From Phycisphaerae bacterium (GTDB lineage Bacteria; Planctomycetota; Phycisphaerae; UBA1845): a stretch of 64,000 nt of DNA. Positions 42,065-50,767 of the stretch are shown here, piece after piece. The notes beneath the pieces were generated by a model. The model saw only the letters and a list, made by a program, of their open reading frames with translations, searched no databases and was not told the DNA's origin. The stretch covers positions 1 to 64,000 of the forward strand of contig JAJVHU010000037.1 in assembly GCA_022072505.1 (NCBI GenBank). The letters are read 5' to 3'. A program made the translations under genes and the position numbers. Positions within the stretch are counted from its first letter, which is position 1. Each line of letters starts with the position of its first letter.

Positions 42065-43054
42065 CTAATGCGCCCGCAGCTTCCGGACCTCCTCCGTCAC
42101 CAGCGGAACCAGGGTGAACAAATCCGCGACGCAGCCGTACGTCGCCACCTTGAAGATCGGCGCTTCTTTCTTTGTATTGATCGCGACGATCACCTTGCTG
42201 CCGCGCATGCCCGCCAGGTGCTGAATCGCACCGTCGATCCCGCAGGCGAAGTAAAGCTTCGGGGTCACGACTTTCCCGGTCAGCCCCACCTGCCGCGAGT
42301 GCGGCTGATATCCCGCGTCGCACGCGGCGCGCGACGCCCCGACCGCCCCCTCCAGCGCCTGCGCGAGGGGAAAGATGACCTTCTGAAAGTTCTCCTCGCT
42401 CTTCAGCGATCGTCCGCCGGAGATCACCACGTCCGCCTCCGTCACGTCCTTGATCCCCGAACTCGTCGCGGTCACCGCCTTCACCGTCAACCGTCGATCC
42501 GCGTCCGACGGCGAATATGAAAGCTTCTGCACGGCCGCGCCGCCCCCGCCCGCCGCAGGCGCCGCGTACACGTTCGACCGGATCGTCAGCACGCGCAGAC
42601 GCGACCCGGACAAAACAAAAGTCGCCTGCAGCTTCCCCGCGTACATCGACTTCGACGCCAGCACGTCCTCGCCGCGCGCCGACGCCTCCGTGCAGTCGAT
42701 CGCCAGCGCTCCGCGCTTCCGCGCCGCCGTCCGCGACGCCCAGTCCCGCCCCATGAAGGTCGTCGGAAAAAGCACGACCCCCGCCGACGCCGCCTCGATC
42801 GCCGACGTGACCGCCGACGTGTACGCGCTCGCCCGGTAGTGCTTCAACTCGGGGTGCTCCACAACGTACACCTTCGAAGCTCCGTGCGCCCCGATCGACT
42901 CCGCCAGACCGGACACGGCGTCGCCCACAACGCACGCGACGACCTGTCCCCCGGTCGCCGATGCCAGCGCCCGCGCCGGCGTGAAAAGCTGATACGACGC
43001 GGGAAGGACTTTCCCCTCGCGTTGCTCAATTACGACGAGAATGTTGTTGCTCAT
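42065..43054 (-). CDS. etfA: Electron transfer flavoprotein alpha subunit
   Basis: FAD-binding subunit of the ETF heterodimer that takes electrons from acyl-CoA dehydrogenases and passes them to the quinone pool. The 329-residue protein has the N-terminal domain (ILVVIEQREGKVLPASYQLF) and the C-terminal FAD domain with ADVVISGGRSLKSEENF, VGASRAACDAGYQPHSRQVG, LYFACGIDGAIQHLAGM and VIVAINTKKEAPIFKVATYG. It is downstream of etfB but separated from it by an unrelated gene, which is unusual. The stop lies 11 bp before the next start. Confidence 0.95.
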   Translation of the reverse strand: MSNNILVVIEQREGKVLPASYQLFTPARALASATGGQVVACVVGDAVSGLAESIGAHGASKVYVVEHPELKHYRASAYTSAVTSAIEAASAGVVLFPTTFMGRDWASRTAARKRGALAIDCTEASARGEDVLASKSMYAGKLQATFVLSGSRLRVLTIRSNVYAAPAAGGGGAAVQKLSYSPSDADRRLTVKAVTATSSGIKDVTEADVVISGGRSLKSEENFQKVIFPLAQALEGAVGASRAACDAGYQPHSRQVGLTGKVVTPKLYFACGIDGAIQHLAGMRGSKVIVAINTKKEAPIFKVATYGCVADLFTLVPLVTEEVRKLRAH

Positions 43055-43126
43055 ATTAGTCGGTTGTGCCGCGACGGCAGCCGCCGCGAAAGCATATGAT
43101 CTATCAATCTGACCCTCTTCGGGAAG

Positions 43127-43615
43127 CTAGGTTCCATCGCCTTGACTTTGCGGCTGTCGCAACACAGCCTCACGCTCAAGCTGTTCGGCGGCAAGACCAA
43201 AGGCCCGGTACATATTGCGATTGCCTGTCCGATCGCGACACCACTTCACATAGAACGCAAGTCTTTTCCAGTAATAAGGCAGCAAAAAATCAAACGTCAT
43301 TCTAACGTATTCTCGACTCAGATACCCGGCTCGAAATGATGCGCCCAGCTCTTGAAACACGTTGGCAAAAAGTCGAATGTTTGCTTCAAGCTCACCATCT
43401 TCCCGAAGCCGGTTCAGTTTGCCGACCTCGTCGTCGGGCGGCTCGTTCAACCAACGATCGACAATGCGACGAACCTGAAACATCTGCGGACTGTTGAAGC
43501 GTTCCGCAAACTGAGCGGCGCGCACGATTCCGAAATGCCTCTTCGTCAAGAATAATCCAAGAAAAACCCCGAAAACTCCGACAATCTTGAGCATCCAGTC
43601 CAAAAAATCCACCAT
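43127..43615 (-). CDS. Membrane-anchored protein inserted between etfB and etfA
   Basis: Protein of 162 residues if started at the ATG at 43615, or 178 from a GTG at 43663. One N-terminal TM is evident (MVDFLDWMLKIVGVFGVFLG) followed by a soluble helical domain with KRHFGIVRAAQFAERFNSPQ and LPYYWKRLAFYVKWC, which is reminiscent of DUF4760-type proteins of unknown function. The coding region is visibly richer in A and T and uses codons such as AAA, TTT and ATT far more than its neighbours, suggesting acquisition from elsewhere. It starts a few bases after etfB and ends 72 bp before etfA. Confidence 0.72.
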   Translation of the reverse strand: MVDFLDWMLKIVGVFGVFLGLFLTKRHFGIVRAAQFAERFNSPQMFQVRRIVDRWLNEPPDDEVGKLNRLREDGELEANIRLFANVFQELGASFRAGYLSREYVRMTFDFLLPYYWKRLAFYVKWCRDRTGNRNMYRAFGLAAEQLEREAVLRQPQSQGDGT

Positions 43616-43666
43616 GACGAAAGCAATTGTACCGGAAGCGTGTTCCAGAAACCAAACGGGCACGCG

Positions 43667-44458
43667 TTAAATGACCTTCGCCTCCTCGCGCAACAGCCGA
43701 ACCAGCTCGCGGGCCATCTCCGCCGGCTCGCCCTCGATGAACCGGCAGTCCGCCCGCGCCGGCGGCGGCGTCAGCGTCTCCACCACGGTTCCCGCCTCAG
43801 CCGCCGTCTCGCCGGGAAGGTCCGCCGACGTCAGCACCTTCAGTTCCTTCTTTTTCGCCTTCATCAGGTTCGGCAGCGACGGATACCGCGCTTCGACCAG
43901 CCCCTTCTCGATCGTCAGCAGCGCCGGAAGCGCCCCTTCGACGACCTCCTCCGCACCTTCGATCCGCCGCCGCGCCGTGAAACGCTTGCCCGCCTCGTCG
44001 AACTCCAGGCCTTGCACCGCGCCGACGTGCGGCAGGTCGAGGAACTCCGCCAGCGCCGGACCCACCGCCCCGGCGTCGAGATCGATGTTCTGCTTGCCGC
44101 AGACGATCAACTCGAACGACTCGCCCAGCTTCTTCACCGCCGCCGCAACCAGATGCGCGAAGAAAAGCTCGTTCGCGGACTCGAACTTCGGATCGCACAG
44201 ATGCACGGCCCGGTCCGCCCCGATCGCCAGCGCCGTGCGCAACGCCTCCGCCGCCTTGTCGCCCCCGACCGTGATCGCCACGATCTCGGAGACCGGCTTC
44301 CCTTTTTCACGAAGCTGAACCGCCAGTTCGACTCCGAACTCGTCAAACGGGTCCACCACCAGCTTCAGCCCCGCCGGATCGAGATCCTTCCCGTCCGCGC
44401 GGACACGCACCGCCGCGTTGGAATCCGGAACCTGCTTGATCACGCACAGAATCTTCAC
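43667..44458 (-). CDS. etfB: Electron transfer flavoprotein beta subunit
   Basis: AMP-binding subunit of ETF, 263 residues. It begins MKILCVIKQVPDSNAAVRVR and contains the FDEFGVELAVQLREKG segment, IGADRAVHLCDPKFESANEL, LIVCGKQNIDLDAGAVGPAL and LPALLTIEKGLVEARYPSLP, the region around the ETF-beta recognition loop. It should pair with EtfA encoded downstream. A short membrane-protein gene sits between the two partners. Confidence 0.95.
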   Translation of the reverse strand: MKILCVIKQVPDSNAAVRVRADGKDLDPAGLKLVVDPFDEFGVELAVQLREKGKPVSEIVAITVGGDKAAEALRTALAIGADRAVHLCDPKFESANELFFAHLVAAAVKKLGESFELIVCGKQNIDLDAGAVGPALAEFLDLPHVGAVQGLEFDEAGKRFTARRRIEGAEEVVEGALPALLTIEKGLVEARYPSLPNLMKAKKKELKVLTSADLPGETAAEAGTVVETLTPPPARADCRFIEGEPAEMARELVRLLREEAKVI

Positions 44459-44571
44459 GCCGACGCATCTCCTCCGGGTCGCCGCCGGACCCGATGCAAC
44501 GCGGGAGCGGATCGAATCCTACGCCCGACCCGCCCCCGATTCCACCTCACTTGATCCCGCTCTTTCAGAAG

Positions 44572-45462
44572 TTACGGGCAGGACGCCCCGGCCGACAGGT
44601 CGCACCCGTCCACCGTCACTTCGTGCGACCCGGAACCCGCCGGACACCACTTCGCCACCGCCTTTCCGTTGGCGTTCGTCGTCCGCGTCTGAGCCTCTCC
44701 CCCGTCAAGGCGGAAGATCGCGTCCGTGTTCGGGATCGCATTCTTCAGAATGCCTTTGACGTGGTTCCCGCAAGCCCGCGCCCGGCATCGCGCCTTGAGC
44801 TTCTCCCCGCCGTCGCACGGCGCGTCCACCGTCTCGCCCGACAGGTAGAACGCCCACTCATTGTCGGGTTGAAGGTTGAACACCTCCATCGTCACCCACT
44901 CTCCGCCGACCGTGCCGTCGCGGAACACGTCGAAGTTCCAGTACGCCCGCGACTCGTGGTTCGCCCAGCGCGTCGTCAGCAGGCTGTGCTTCCCCCCGCC
45001 GTTCGACAGCGTGATCAGGCTCCGCAGCGCCGCGAAATACCGCCCCGCCTCCAGCGTGACGTCGATGTCCATCGTGTTGCGGTACACGACCCCGAAGTTC
45101 GGATTGACGATCCCGCTGTCCTCGTGCGCCAGAGGCAGCGTGTGTCCCCCGGCGATCAACGCCCCCGGCGCGCCGTCTCCGCCGACCTCGTAAATGTACC
45201 AGTCTCCCCCGAGAATCTCCGCCTCGAAGTCCACGCTGTAAAACCCGATCTGCGTGATCCGCGTGCGCGACGTCAGCACGAAATCCTCCGCGGCGCAGCG
45301 GTACGAAATGAAGTCGTCATCCTCGGCCCGCGCCGCCGTCCAGGCGTCCTCCGACGTCTCAAGATCGTCCGGAAACACGTTGACGTTAACCCACGTAAAC
45401 TCCTCCGCCCGGACCGTGGCCGCGCCCAGCAATGCCAAAACGACCAGACCTCGCTTGAACAT
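44572..45462 (-). CDS. Exported protein with a distant C-terminal 4C module
   Basis: Predicted exported protein of 296 residues. GGAGGAGGGAAC precedes the ATG and the signal peptide MFKRGLVVLALLGAATVRAE follows. Residues 20-215 form an unrecognised beta-rich domain (DDFISYRCAAEDFVLTSRTR, IGFYSVDFEAEILGGDWYIY, YWNFDVFRDGTVGGEW) with some resemblance to domains found in exported proteins of planctomycetes. Residues 216-296 match the 4C module in outline: CDGGEKLKARC has the same Cys-nine-Cys spacing, then LDGG, NANGKAVAKW, a Gly/Ser loop, VDGCDLSAGASC at the end. An extra Cys pair (ACG, KWC) is present. It is far from the seven-gene cassette. Confidence 0.8.
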   Translation of the reverse strand: MFKRGLVVLALLGAATVRAEEFTWVNVNVFPDDLETSEDAWTAARAEDDDFISYRCAAEDFVLTSRTRITQIGFYSVDFEAEILGGDWYIYEVGGDGAPGALIAGGHTLPLAHEDSGIVNPNFGVVYRNTMDIDVTLEAGRYFAALRSLITLSNGGGKHSLLTTRWANHESRAYWNFDVFRDGTVGGEWVTMEVFNLQPDNEWAFYLSGETVDAPCDGGEKLKARCRARACGNHVKGILKNAIPNTDAIFRLDGGEAQTRTTNANGKAVAKWCPAGSGSHEVTVDGCDLSAGASCP

Positions 45463-45518
45463 GTTCCCTCCTCCAAGGCTGCCGTGTGATCCCTCTCATC
45501 CCACCGCGGGACGATCCG

Positions 45519-45524
45519 ATTATA
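45519..45524 (-). promoter_or_regulatory. Candidate -10 element TATAAT upstream of the 45462 gene
   Basis: The minus strand reads CCGTTATAATCGG, a perfect TATAAT in an otherwise GC-rich region, 57 bp before the ATG at 45462. No good -35 hexamer is found at 16-18 bp, so it may depend on an activator or be a weak sigma-70-type promoter. Confidence 0.45.
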
Positions 45525-45642
45525 ACGGATTGCGTTTGCGGGCGAAGTCCGATCCGGGGCCTTCGGAGTTCGCAGGCCAGACCGGTCCGGCGGAGGTCGG
45601 GGGGCTGCGATCCTGAATGACCCTCAGGGATTCCCCGCCGCC

Positions 45643-46887
45643 TTACCGGGCGTAGAACGAGTGATAGTGGTCGATGATCGGCGTGTCGGCGTTGAAAAGG
45701 TAGGCGATCAGGGCGGCTCGCATCCACATTCCGTTGCGGACCTGCTCCCAGTATTTCGCCTGCGGCAGGCTGTCCAGCCGGGGGTCGATCTCATGACGCC
45801 GCGGCAGCGGATGCATGATCGCCAGGTCCGGGCGGAACTGCCGCGCCAGATCCACCGTCAGGTGGAACCGGCCGTAGTCGATCGCCTTCGACTCCCCCGC
45901 CACGTCCCACTCATCCTGAAGCCGCGTCATGTACACCGCGTGACACTCGCCGATGACCGCGCGGAGATCATGATGCACCTCGTGCTCCACGCCGTAGCGG
46001 GAGACGTACTCGAGGATGTCCTCGCCGATCATCAGCTCCGGCGGGGCCACAAAGAGCATCCGCACCCCCGTGAAACGCGACAGAAGGTACGCCAGCGACC
46101 GCACCGTGCGCCCGCGCTTCAGGTCGCCGACGAACGCGATCGTCCGGCCTTGAAACGCGTCGCCCGGCAGCCGCGGCGGAGCCCCGCGCTCGCCCGCCGA
46201 CCGCGGCGCGAAGCATCGGTACAGCGTGTAAAGGTCCAGCAGCGCCTGCGTCGGGTGCTGATCCTTGCCGGAGCCGCCGTTGATGATCGGCAGCGTCCGC
46301 CGCATCCGGTTGAGCATCAGCGCCATCTCCTCGGCGAACCCCTCGACCGGGTGGCGCATGATGATCAGGTCGAAGTACTGGCTGAGCACCCGGACGGTGT
46401 CCTCTTCCGTCTCGCCCTTCACTTCCGACGACGTGCTCGGGTTGCGGACCTCGTTGTAAGGAATGCCCAGCACCTGGCACGCCGCCGAGAACGACAGGAA
46501 CGTCCGCGTCGACGGCTGGATGAAATACAGCATCGCCCGCTTGTGACTGAGGATCGTCCGAAGGAACTGCGCGCCTTCCCGGTCGTCGCTGATCCGCCTC
46601 ACCATCTCCGAAAGACGGCAAAGCTGCTCCAGCGTCTCCCGGTCGAACTGCTGGGAAAGAATGACGTGAAACGGGCGGTCGTTGCGGTTGAGCTGCGCCA
46701 CCCGCTGGCTGGTCAGGAGCTGAGCCGGTTCTTCTTCGATCGCTCCGAGCACGCCTTCAGTAGAACCCGCCGCCGCGATCTTGTCAATCCCCGCGTTTCC
46801 CGCGCCGCGCGGTCTCTCGGGGTAGACCGAGGCGATCCCTCTTTTCCCCGGACTGCCGCCTTGCCGAACCGCGCTCGTGCGACGCAA
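45643..46887 (-). CDS. pyrB: Aspartate carbamoyltransferase
   Basis: Condenses carbamoyl phosphate with aspartate in pyrimidine synthesis. The catalytic signatures are present: QPSTRTFLSFSAA at about residue 125, where STRTF replaces the common STRTR, HPTQALLDLYTLY, and the aspartate-binding MHPLPRRHEIDPRLD. At 414 residues it is longer than E. coli PyrB (311); the first 60 or so residues are low-complexity and may be untranslated, but I see no better start with a ribosome-binding site. A further extension lies around SAGERGAPPRLPGDAFQG. No pyrI or pyrC is in the window. Confidence 0.92.
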   Translation of the reverse strand: MRRTSAVRQGGSPGKRGIASVYPERPRGAGNAGIDKIAAAGSTEGVLGAIEEEPAQLLTSQRVAQLNRNDRPFHVILSQQFDRETLEQLCRLSEMVRRISDDREGAQFLRTILSHKRAMLYFIQPSTRTFLSFSAACQVLGIPYNEVRNPSTSSEVKGETEEDTVRVLSQYFDLIIMRHPVEGFAEEMALMLNRMRRTLPIINGGSGKDQHPTQALLDLYTLYRCFAPRSAGERGAPPRLPGDAFQGRTIAFVGDLKRGRTVRSLAYLLSRFTGVRMLFVAPPELMIGEDILEYVSRYGVEHEVHHDLRAVIGECHAVYMTRLQDEWDVAGESKAIDYGRFHLTVDLARQFRPDLAIMHPLPRRHEIDPRLDSLPQAKYWEQVRNGMWMRAALIAYLFNADTPIIDHYHSFYAR

Positions 46888-46914
46888 CCCCAGGTCGCGG
46901 GAACAACGCCGCGA

Positions 46915-47601
46915 TCACTCCTCGCGCTTGTGAATTGCGTGCCCGGTTTTCGGCGAACCGAACACCGGGGGATGGTCGCCTTGCGGTTTAACGACCGGGG
47001 TCACGCTGTTCCCGGCGTCAGCGGCCCCGGTTTCCGACGAAGCAGGCTCCGCAGACGTCCCCGCCAGAACCTCCGGCTCAGCCGACGCCGCCGGCGGCGC
47101 GTCAGGATCCGCCAGGAGGCCCTCGATCCTCGCCGGATCTCGCCGTGCGACGCGCTGATCCTCGCCGGCGCGCCACGCCTCGCCGAAAAACACGGCAAAC
47201 GTAAGCATCGCCGCGATCGCCGCCGCCCGGCTCGGCCAGCGCCAGCGCAGACGCCGCGCGCTTTCGTCCTCCAGCAGCACGTCGTCCACGCTCTCCGCCC
47301 CCGACGACGCCACCGACATCCTCGGCTCAGCACCCGCCCGAAGCGCCGAGAACGCCTGATAATCCGCCCGGTCCAGCAACGCGGGATCCAGGTCGCCCTC
47401 GCTGAATGCGCTCAGCCGCTCAACCGTGCCGCGCACACGCTCCGCCGCCTCACGGCACGACGGGCACCGCAGAAGGTGAAACCGCAGCCCCTGCGGAAGC
47501 GCCGTCCCGGCGACCTCATCCTCGTCATCCGTGAGGACGCTCAGAACCCAGCCGCGCTTCGGACAAAGATCGGTCGGCGGAAATGTTTCCTGGGGGTTCA
47601 T
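46915..47601 (-). CDS. Anti-sigma factor-like membrane protein
   Basis: 228-residue protein encoded directly after the ECF sigma factor, whose stop overlaps its start in an ATGA. The N-terminal half contains CPKRGW and, about 30 residues later, LLRCPSCREAAERV, resembling a ZAS-type zinc site (the His-X3-Cys-X2-Cys part is HLLRCPSC). A single TM is near residues 125-142 (AAAIAAMLTFAVFFGEAW), followed by an acidic, Pro- and Ala-rich extracytoplasmic tail. This is the expected layout of a membrane anti-sigma factor that holds its sigma factor until an envelope signal. The signal is unknown. Confidence 0.78.
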   Translation of the reverse strand: MNPQETFPPTDLCPKRGWVLSVLTDDEDEVAGTALPQGLRFHLLRCPSCREAAERVRGTVERLSAFSEGDLDPALLDRADYQAFSALRAGAEPRMSVASSGAESVDDVLLEDESARRLRWRWPSRAAAIAAMLTFAVFFGEAWRAGEDQRVARRDPARIEGLLADPDAPPAASAEPEVLAGTSAEPASSETGAADAGNSVTPVVKPQGDHPPVFGSPKTGHAIHKREE

Positions 47602-48230
47602 GACGTGGGTCTTTCTTCAAGCAGTTCCGCGAGGCGTACGACCGCCTGCCGGCGGTACACCCGCGCCGTGCCCGGTTCGATCCCCAGCACCTTGCTGACC
47701 TCCGCGTACGACATCCGCCCCAGATCCCGCAGAATCACCACGTTCTGAAGGTGCGGCGGCAACGCCTCGATCGCCTCCCGAAGCGCGTCATTCCGAACCT
47801 CCGCCACGCTCGGACCCCCCGCCTCCGCACGTTCCGCTCGATCATGCACGACGCGAAGCCAGTGATCCCGCCGGCGCGCCTTGCGCCGGATCATCTCGAT
47901 CGCGATGTTCGTCGCCGTCCGGTAGGCGAACGCTTTCGCGCTGCGCAACCCCTCGGGACGGGGCAGGTTCGCCAGTGAACACCAGCAATCCTGGTAGGCG
48001 TCAAGCACGTCCTGCTCGTCTCCGAGCAGTTTCCAGAGCATCCTGAGGATGATCGGACCGTCCGAGCAGATGATCTTCTCGATCCACGCAAAATCCGCCC
48101 GCCGCCGCACCGCACCAGGGGAACTGACCGCGCTTCGCAGCGCCGGAGCGGAAGTCGTTTCTTCCACCCGCCTTGGGATCGGTTGGCTAGCCGCAGCGCT
48201 CATCGAATCTTCAGGACGGGCGACAGACAT
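47598..48230 (-). CDS. ECF-family RNA polymerase sigma factor
   Basis: Sigma-70 family regulator of 210 residues from the ATG at 48230; a second ATG at 48203 is possible, and the open frame upstream to 48479 is low-complexity. Region 2 is visible in LLGDEQDVLDAYQDCWCSLA and SAKAFAYRTATNIAIEMIRR, and region 4 in ALREAIEALPPHLQNVVILR, SYAEVSKVLGIEPGTARVYR, the helix-turn-helix. The stop overlaps the start of the anti-sigma gene, so both are made together. It probably controls envelope genes; no target promoter was identified. Confidence 0.9.
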   Translation of the reverse strand: MSVARPEDSMSAAASQPIPRRVEETTSAPALRSAVSSPGAVRRRADFAWIEKIICSDGPIILRMLWKLLGDEQDVLDAYQDCWCSLANLPRPEGLRSAKAFAYRTATNIAIEMIRRKARRRDHWLRVVHDRAERAEAGGPSVAEVRNDALREAIEALPPHLQNVVILRDLGRMSYAEVSKVLGIEPGTARVYRRQAVVRLAELLEERPTS

Positions 48231-48417
48231 GCCTGTTATTCTATCCCGGACGCCTGAGCAACGGTAACGTCCGGTCAAACCCGGGAATGCGGTTCCTCCG
48301 AGCAGGTGAAAAAGAGGGGATCGAGAAAGGCGACCCCGCCGGGGGTTCCCGGATCCCGCGACTGAAAGGCCCGGTCCGGAAGCCTCGAACCGGATCCCGG
48401 CCGCCCCCCCCCCGGCG

Positions 48418-49068
48418 CTACCGCATGACCCACTCTCGTTTGAGCCGGACCGGCGTCGCCTGAGGACGGGTCTGCTCATCCCCGGGCAGGCGGTAGGTGA
48501 CCGCCAGCGTTCGGCGCAGAAGGAAATACGTCGGATTGTCGTCCGACTCCGGCTTGTCCGGCGCGAAAGCCGGGTTCGTAACGCGCTTCAGTTCGCCAGA
48601 GAATCCCGAGGCGTAGATCACGAACTCGTTGGCCGCCGGGTCGAAATCCTCGAACACCGCCGCAGTCGTCCTTGAGTTGCTCTCCCCCTGGAGCAGCATT
48701 CCCGTCACCTTGGCCGGGGTGAAGAAAAACGGGTACTCCTTCTCATGCCGCCGGGCGATCGCGTCGTAGACCGCCGGGTGAATCCCGTCCCCGGCGACCA
48801 CGGTCTGCAAGGAGTCCGTCACCAGCGCGACGGACGGAAAAAACGGAATATCCTTTCCGGTATTGTTGGTCACCCGGTAGAGGAAGTACCAGTACGTCCG
48901 CGGCGCGCTCTCTCCCGGCAGAGTCACCGAGATCCGCTGAGGATCATGAAACGCGACATCGAGCTGCCACTTCGTTGAAACCGGCGCCGGCGTCGCCGTC
49001 GGTGAGCGATCCTCGACCGCTGCCGCCACCGTCAAGCTAAGGAGAATCCCGCACAACATGACCCTCAT
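48418..49068 (-). CDS. Exported protein of unknown function
   Basis: Predicted exported protein of 216 residues. The ATG at 49068 begins a signal peptide MRVMLCGILLSLTVAAAVED; the frame is open to 49224 without support. The mature part is beta-rich: WQLDVAFHDPQRISVTLPGE, TYWYFLYRVTNNTGKDIPFF, and FVIYASGFSGELKRVTNPAF, giving the impression of an immunoglobulin-like fold. I recall similar exported proteins in planctomycetes but know no function. It is upstream of, and on the same strand as, the sigma factor gene with a 187-bp gap. Confidence 0.75.
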   Translation of the reverse strand: MRVMLCGILLSLTVAAAVEDRSPTATPAPVSTKWQLDVAFHDPQRISVTLPGESAPRTYWYFLYRVTNNTGKDIPFFPSVALVTDSLQTVVAGDGIHPAVYDAIARRHEKEYPFFFTPAKVTGMLLQGESNSRTTAAVFEDFDPAANEFVIYASGFSGELKRVTNPAFAPDKPESDDNPTYFLLRRTLAVTYRLPGDEQTRPQATPVRLKREWVMR

Positions 49069-49780
49069 GCTAGTCGGGATCCCGGACCTGTCAAACCCCT
49101 CTGAGCCGGGCCGCAGGCGCCGGGCGCACCTCAGGAAACGGGTCAAAAAAGCCGCACCGGCAACGATCTGAGGGACAGACGCCTGCTGGTGGACACAGCG
49201 AACGCCTGAGCTTTCGTGCCGCAAGGCGTTCCCTCGACACAGCGTCGGTTAGATCGCGGCTTCTCAACCGTGCCGCGCCCGCCTCCGAGGTTCCGTCGTC
49301 TTCGGCGACCTCCACCCTCGGCCCCCCCCGCGCCCCGTCAGGCGGATTTCGTGAAGCGGGGCGCGACATCATCCACCGCGCCACGGCAACCGGACCGGGA
49401 TGCACCCGTTTGCGACTGTCGGCGCGTGTTTGCGACTGCCGGCGCGGGCAGCGGCGCAGATCGGCGCCTGCCGGTTGGAAAGAGAAAGCGGCAGCGCGGA
49501 CTTCACCGGCAACGGGGCGTTTTTGCGCACCGGCGGGTTCGTCGACCGGGCGGAATCCGGCGCGATGCTGGACAACGGACCCTCCTTCCGAAATATTAGG
49601 CGTGGGTCAAGGGGGTCTGAGGGTCTGGCGCGGAGAATCGTCCGCGCGGGACGGGCCGCCGGAACCGGTCTGAGAGGGGTTCCGGTTGAGGTGTGTTGCG
49701 GTGGGCGTCGTTTCTGACGCGTCCAGCCGGGCTGTCCGGTGCGGAGTTGAGGTTGAACGGAGCCTACGGAGGAAGCATCT
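49069..49780. other. Intergenic region with a 20-bp tandem duplication
   Basis: 712 bp between the divergent exported-protein and hpf genes. Short open frames on both strands lack ribosome-binding sites and typical composition, so no gene is assigned. A near-exact tandem duplication of TTTGCGACTGTCGGCGCG lies at 49409-49446 with one mismatch. A less GC-rich patch (CCGAAATATTAGGCG near 49588) could be part of the hpf promoter. Confidence 0.4.
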
Positions 49781-50089
49781 GTGCAATTGACTGTAAAGAG
49801 CCGTCACGTGGAGGTTCCCGAGGAAATCCGCAAGTACGCGGAGACGAAGGCGTCGAAATTGCCGCGGTTCCTGGACCGCATTTCGGCGATTGAATTCGTG
49901 CTGGACCAGGAGTCGGATCTGTGGACGGCGGAATTGATCGTCAAGGTGGACCGGGCGAGCGACTTCGTGGCGAAGGAGACGGGGCCGGATCGTTACGCCC
50001 TGATTGATTCGATCGTGGAGAAGGTGGAGCGGCAACTGATCCGGCACAAGGAGAAGGTCAAGGACCACCACCCGCGCCAGAATCACTAG
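49781..50089 (+). CDS. hpf: Ribosome hibernation promoting factor, short form
   Basis: Binds the 30S A and P sites and inactivates ribosomes in stationary phase. The 102-residue protein (GTG start after GGAGGAAGCATCT) has the HPF/RaiA fold: MQLTVKSRHVEVPEEIRKYA, KASKLPRFLDRISAIEFVLD, and the basic C-terminal helix IDSIVEKVERQLIRHKEKVK. It lacks the C-terminal dimerisation domain of long HPF. It is followed by ptsN, the same gene order as in the proteobacterial rpoN region (hpf-ptsN), although rpoN itself is not present here. Confidence 0.9.
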   Translation: MQLTVKSRHVEVPEEIRKYAETKASKLPRFLDRISAIEFVLDQESDLWTAELIVKVDRASDFVAKETGPDRYALIDSIVEKVERQLIRHKEKVKDHHPRQNH

Positions 50090-50233
50090 CCGCCCGCTGA
50101 AAAAAGGGCTTCGTGTCCCTCCGGGTCGCGAATTTCACCGGGAAACATCGGCATCACAAAGCCGATCGCAATGTCTTCAACGGGCTGCTAGGCGTCTTGG
50201 GCGGCGTGTACGGCCCCGGGAGCTTGAAAGATC

Positions 50234-50701
50234 ATGAAACTGGCGGAGCTGGTGATCACGGATGCGGTGATTCCGGACCTGGAGTCGACGGACCGCATCG
50301 GGGTCATTCGAGAGTTGATCCACGCCTTGGCGAATCACGGCGTGTTCGACCCGGCGGACGAGCAGAAGGTGTTCGACAGCGCCGTGGCCCGGGAGAAGCA
50401 GGGAAGCACGGGATTCGGCAAGGGGGTCGCCGTTCCGCACGTGAAGCACGCGGCGGTGAAGAAGATGGCGGCGACGATCGGGCGTTCGAGCAAGGGGGTG
50501 GATTTCGCGGCGCTGGACCGGGCGCCGGTGTACACGGTCGTGCTTTTGTTAAGCCCCGCCTCCGAACCCGAGGGCCATCTTGCGGCGATGGAGCGCATCT
50601 TCCGTCACCTTCAGCGGGACAATTTCCGGCGTTTCCTGCGCCAGGCGGATACGAAAGAGGCGATCGGCGAGCTGATCGCCGAGGCGGATGAGACGACGTA
50701 G
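50234..50701 (+). CDS. ptsN: PTS EIIA-type regulatory protein (PtsN-like)
   Basis: Phosphocarrier of the nitrogen-type phosphotransferase system, 155 residues. The PTS EIIA-2 fold is seen in LELVITDAV-like start, AVAREKQGSTGFGKGVAVPH and the C-terminal LAAMERIFRHLQRDNFRRFL; the phosphorylated His is His69 in GVAVPHVKH. No EIIB or EIIC domain is attached and no sugar permease is in the window, so it should act as a regulator. It lies 145 bp after hpf and 67 bp before the HPr gene. Confidence 0.9.
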   Translation: MKLAELVITDAVIPDLESTDRIGVIRELIHALANHGVFDPADEQKVFDSAVAREKQGSTGFGKGVAVPHVKHAAVKKMAATIGRSSKGVDFAALDRAPVYTVVLLLSPASEPEGHLAAMERIFRHLQRDNFRRFLRQADTKEAIGELIAEADETT

Positions 50702-50767
50702 GGCGCACCGGCGCCGCGGCCCGGTCCCGCCGGCCCGGTCCGGGTTGGGGAGCATCCTCCCTCGGTC

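Noticed and set aside
49369-49717. Short open frames on both strands between the exported protein and hpf
   Set aside because: No ribosome-binding site, signal or motif; they cover a tandem duplication and have the composition of non-coding GC-rich DNA.
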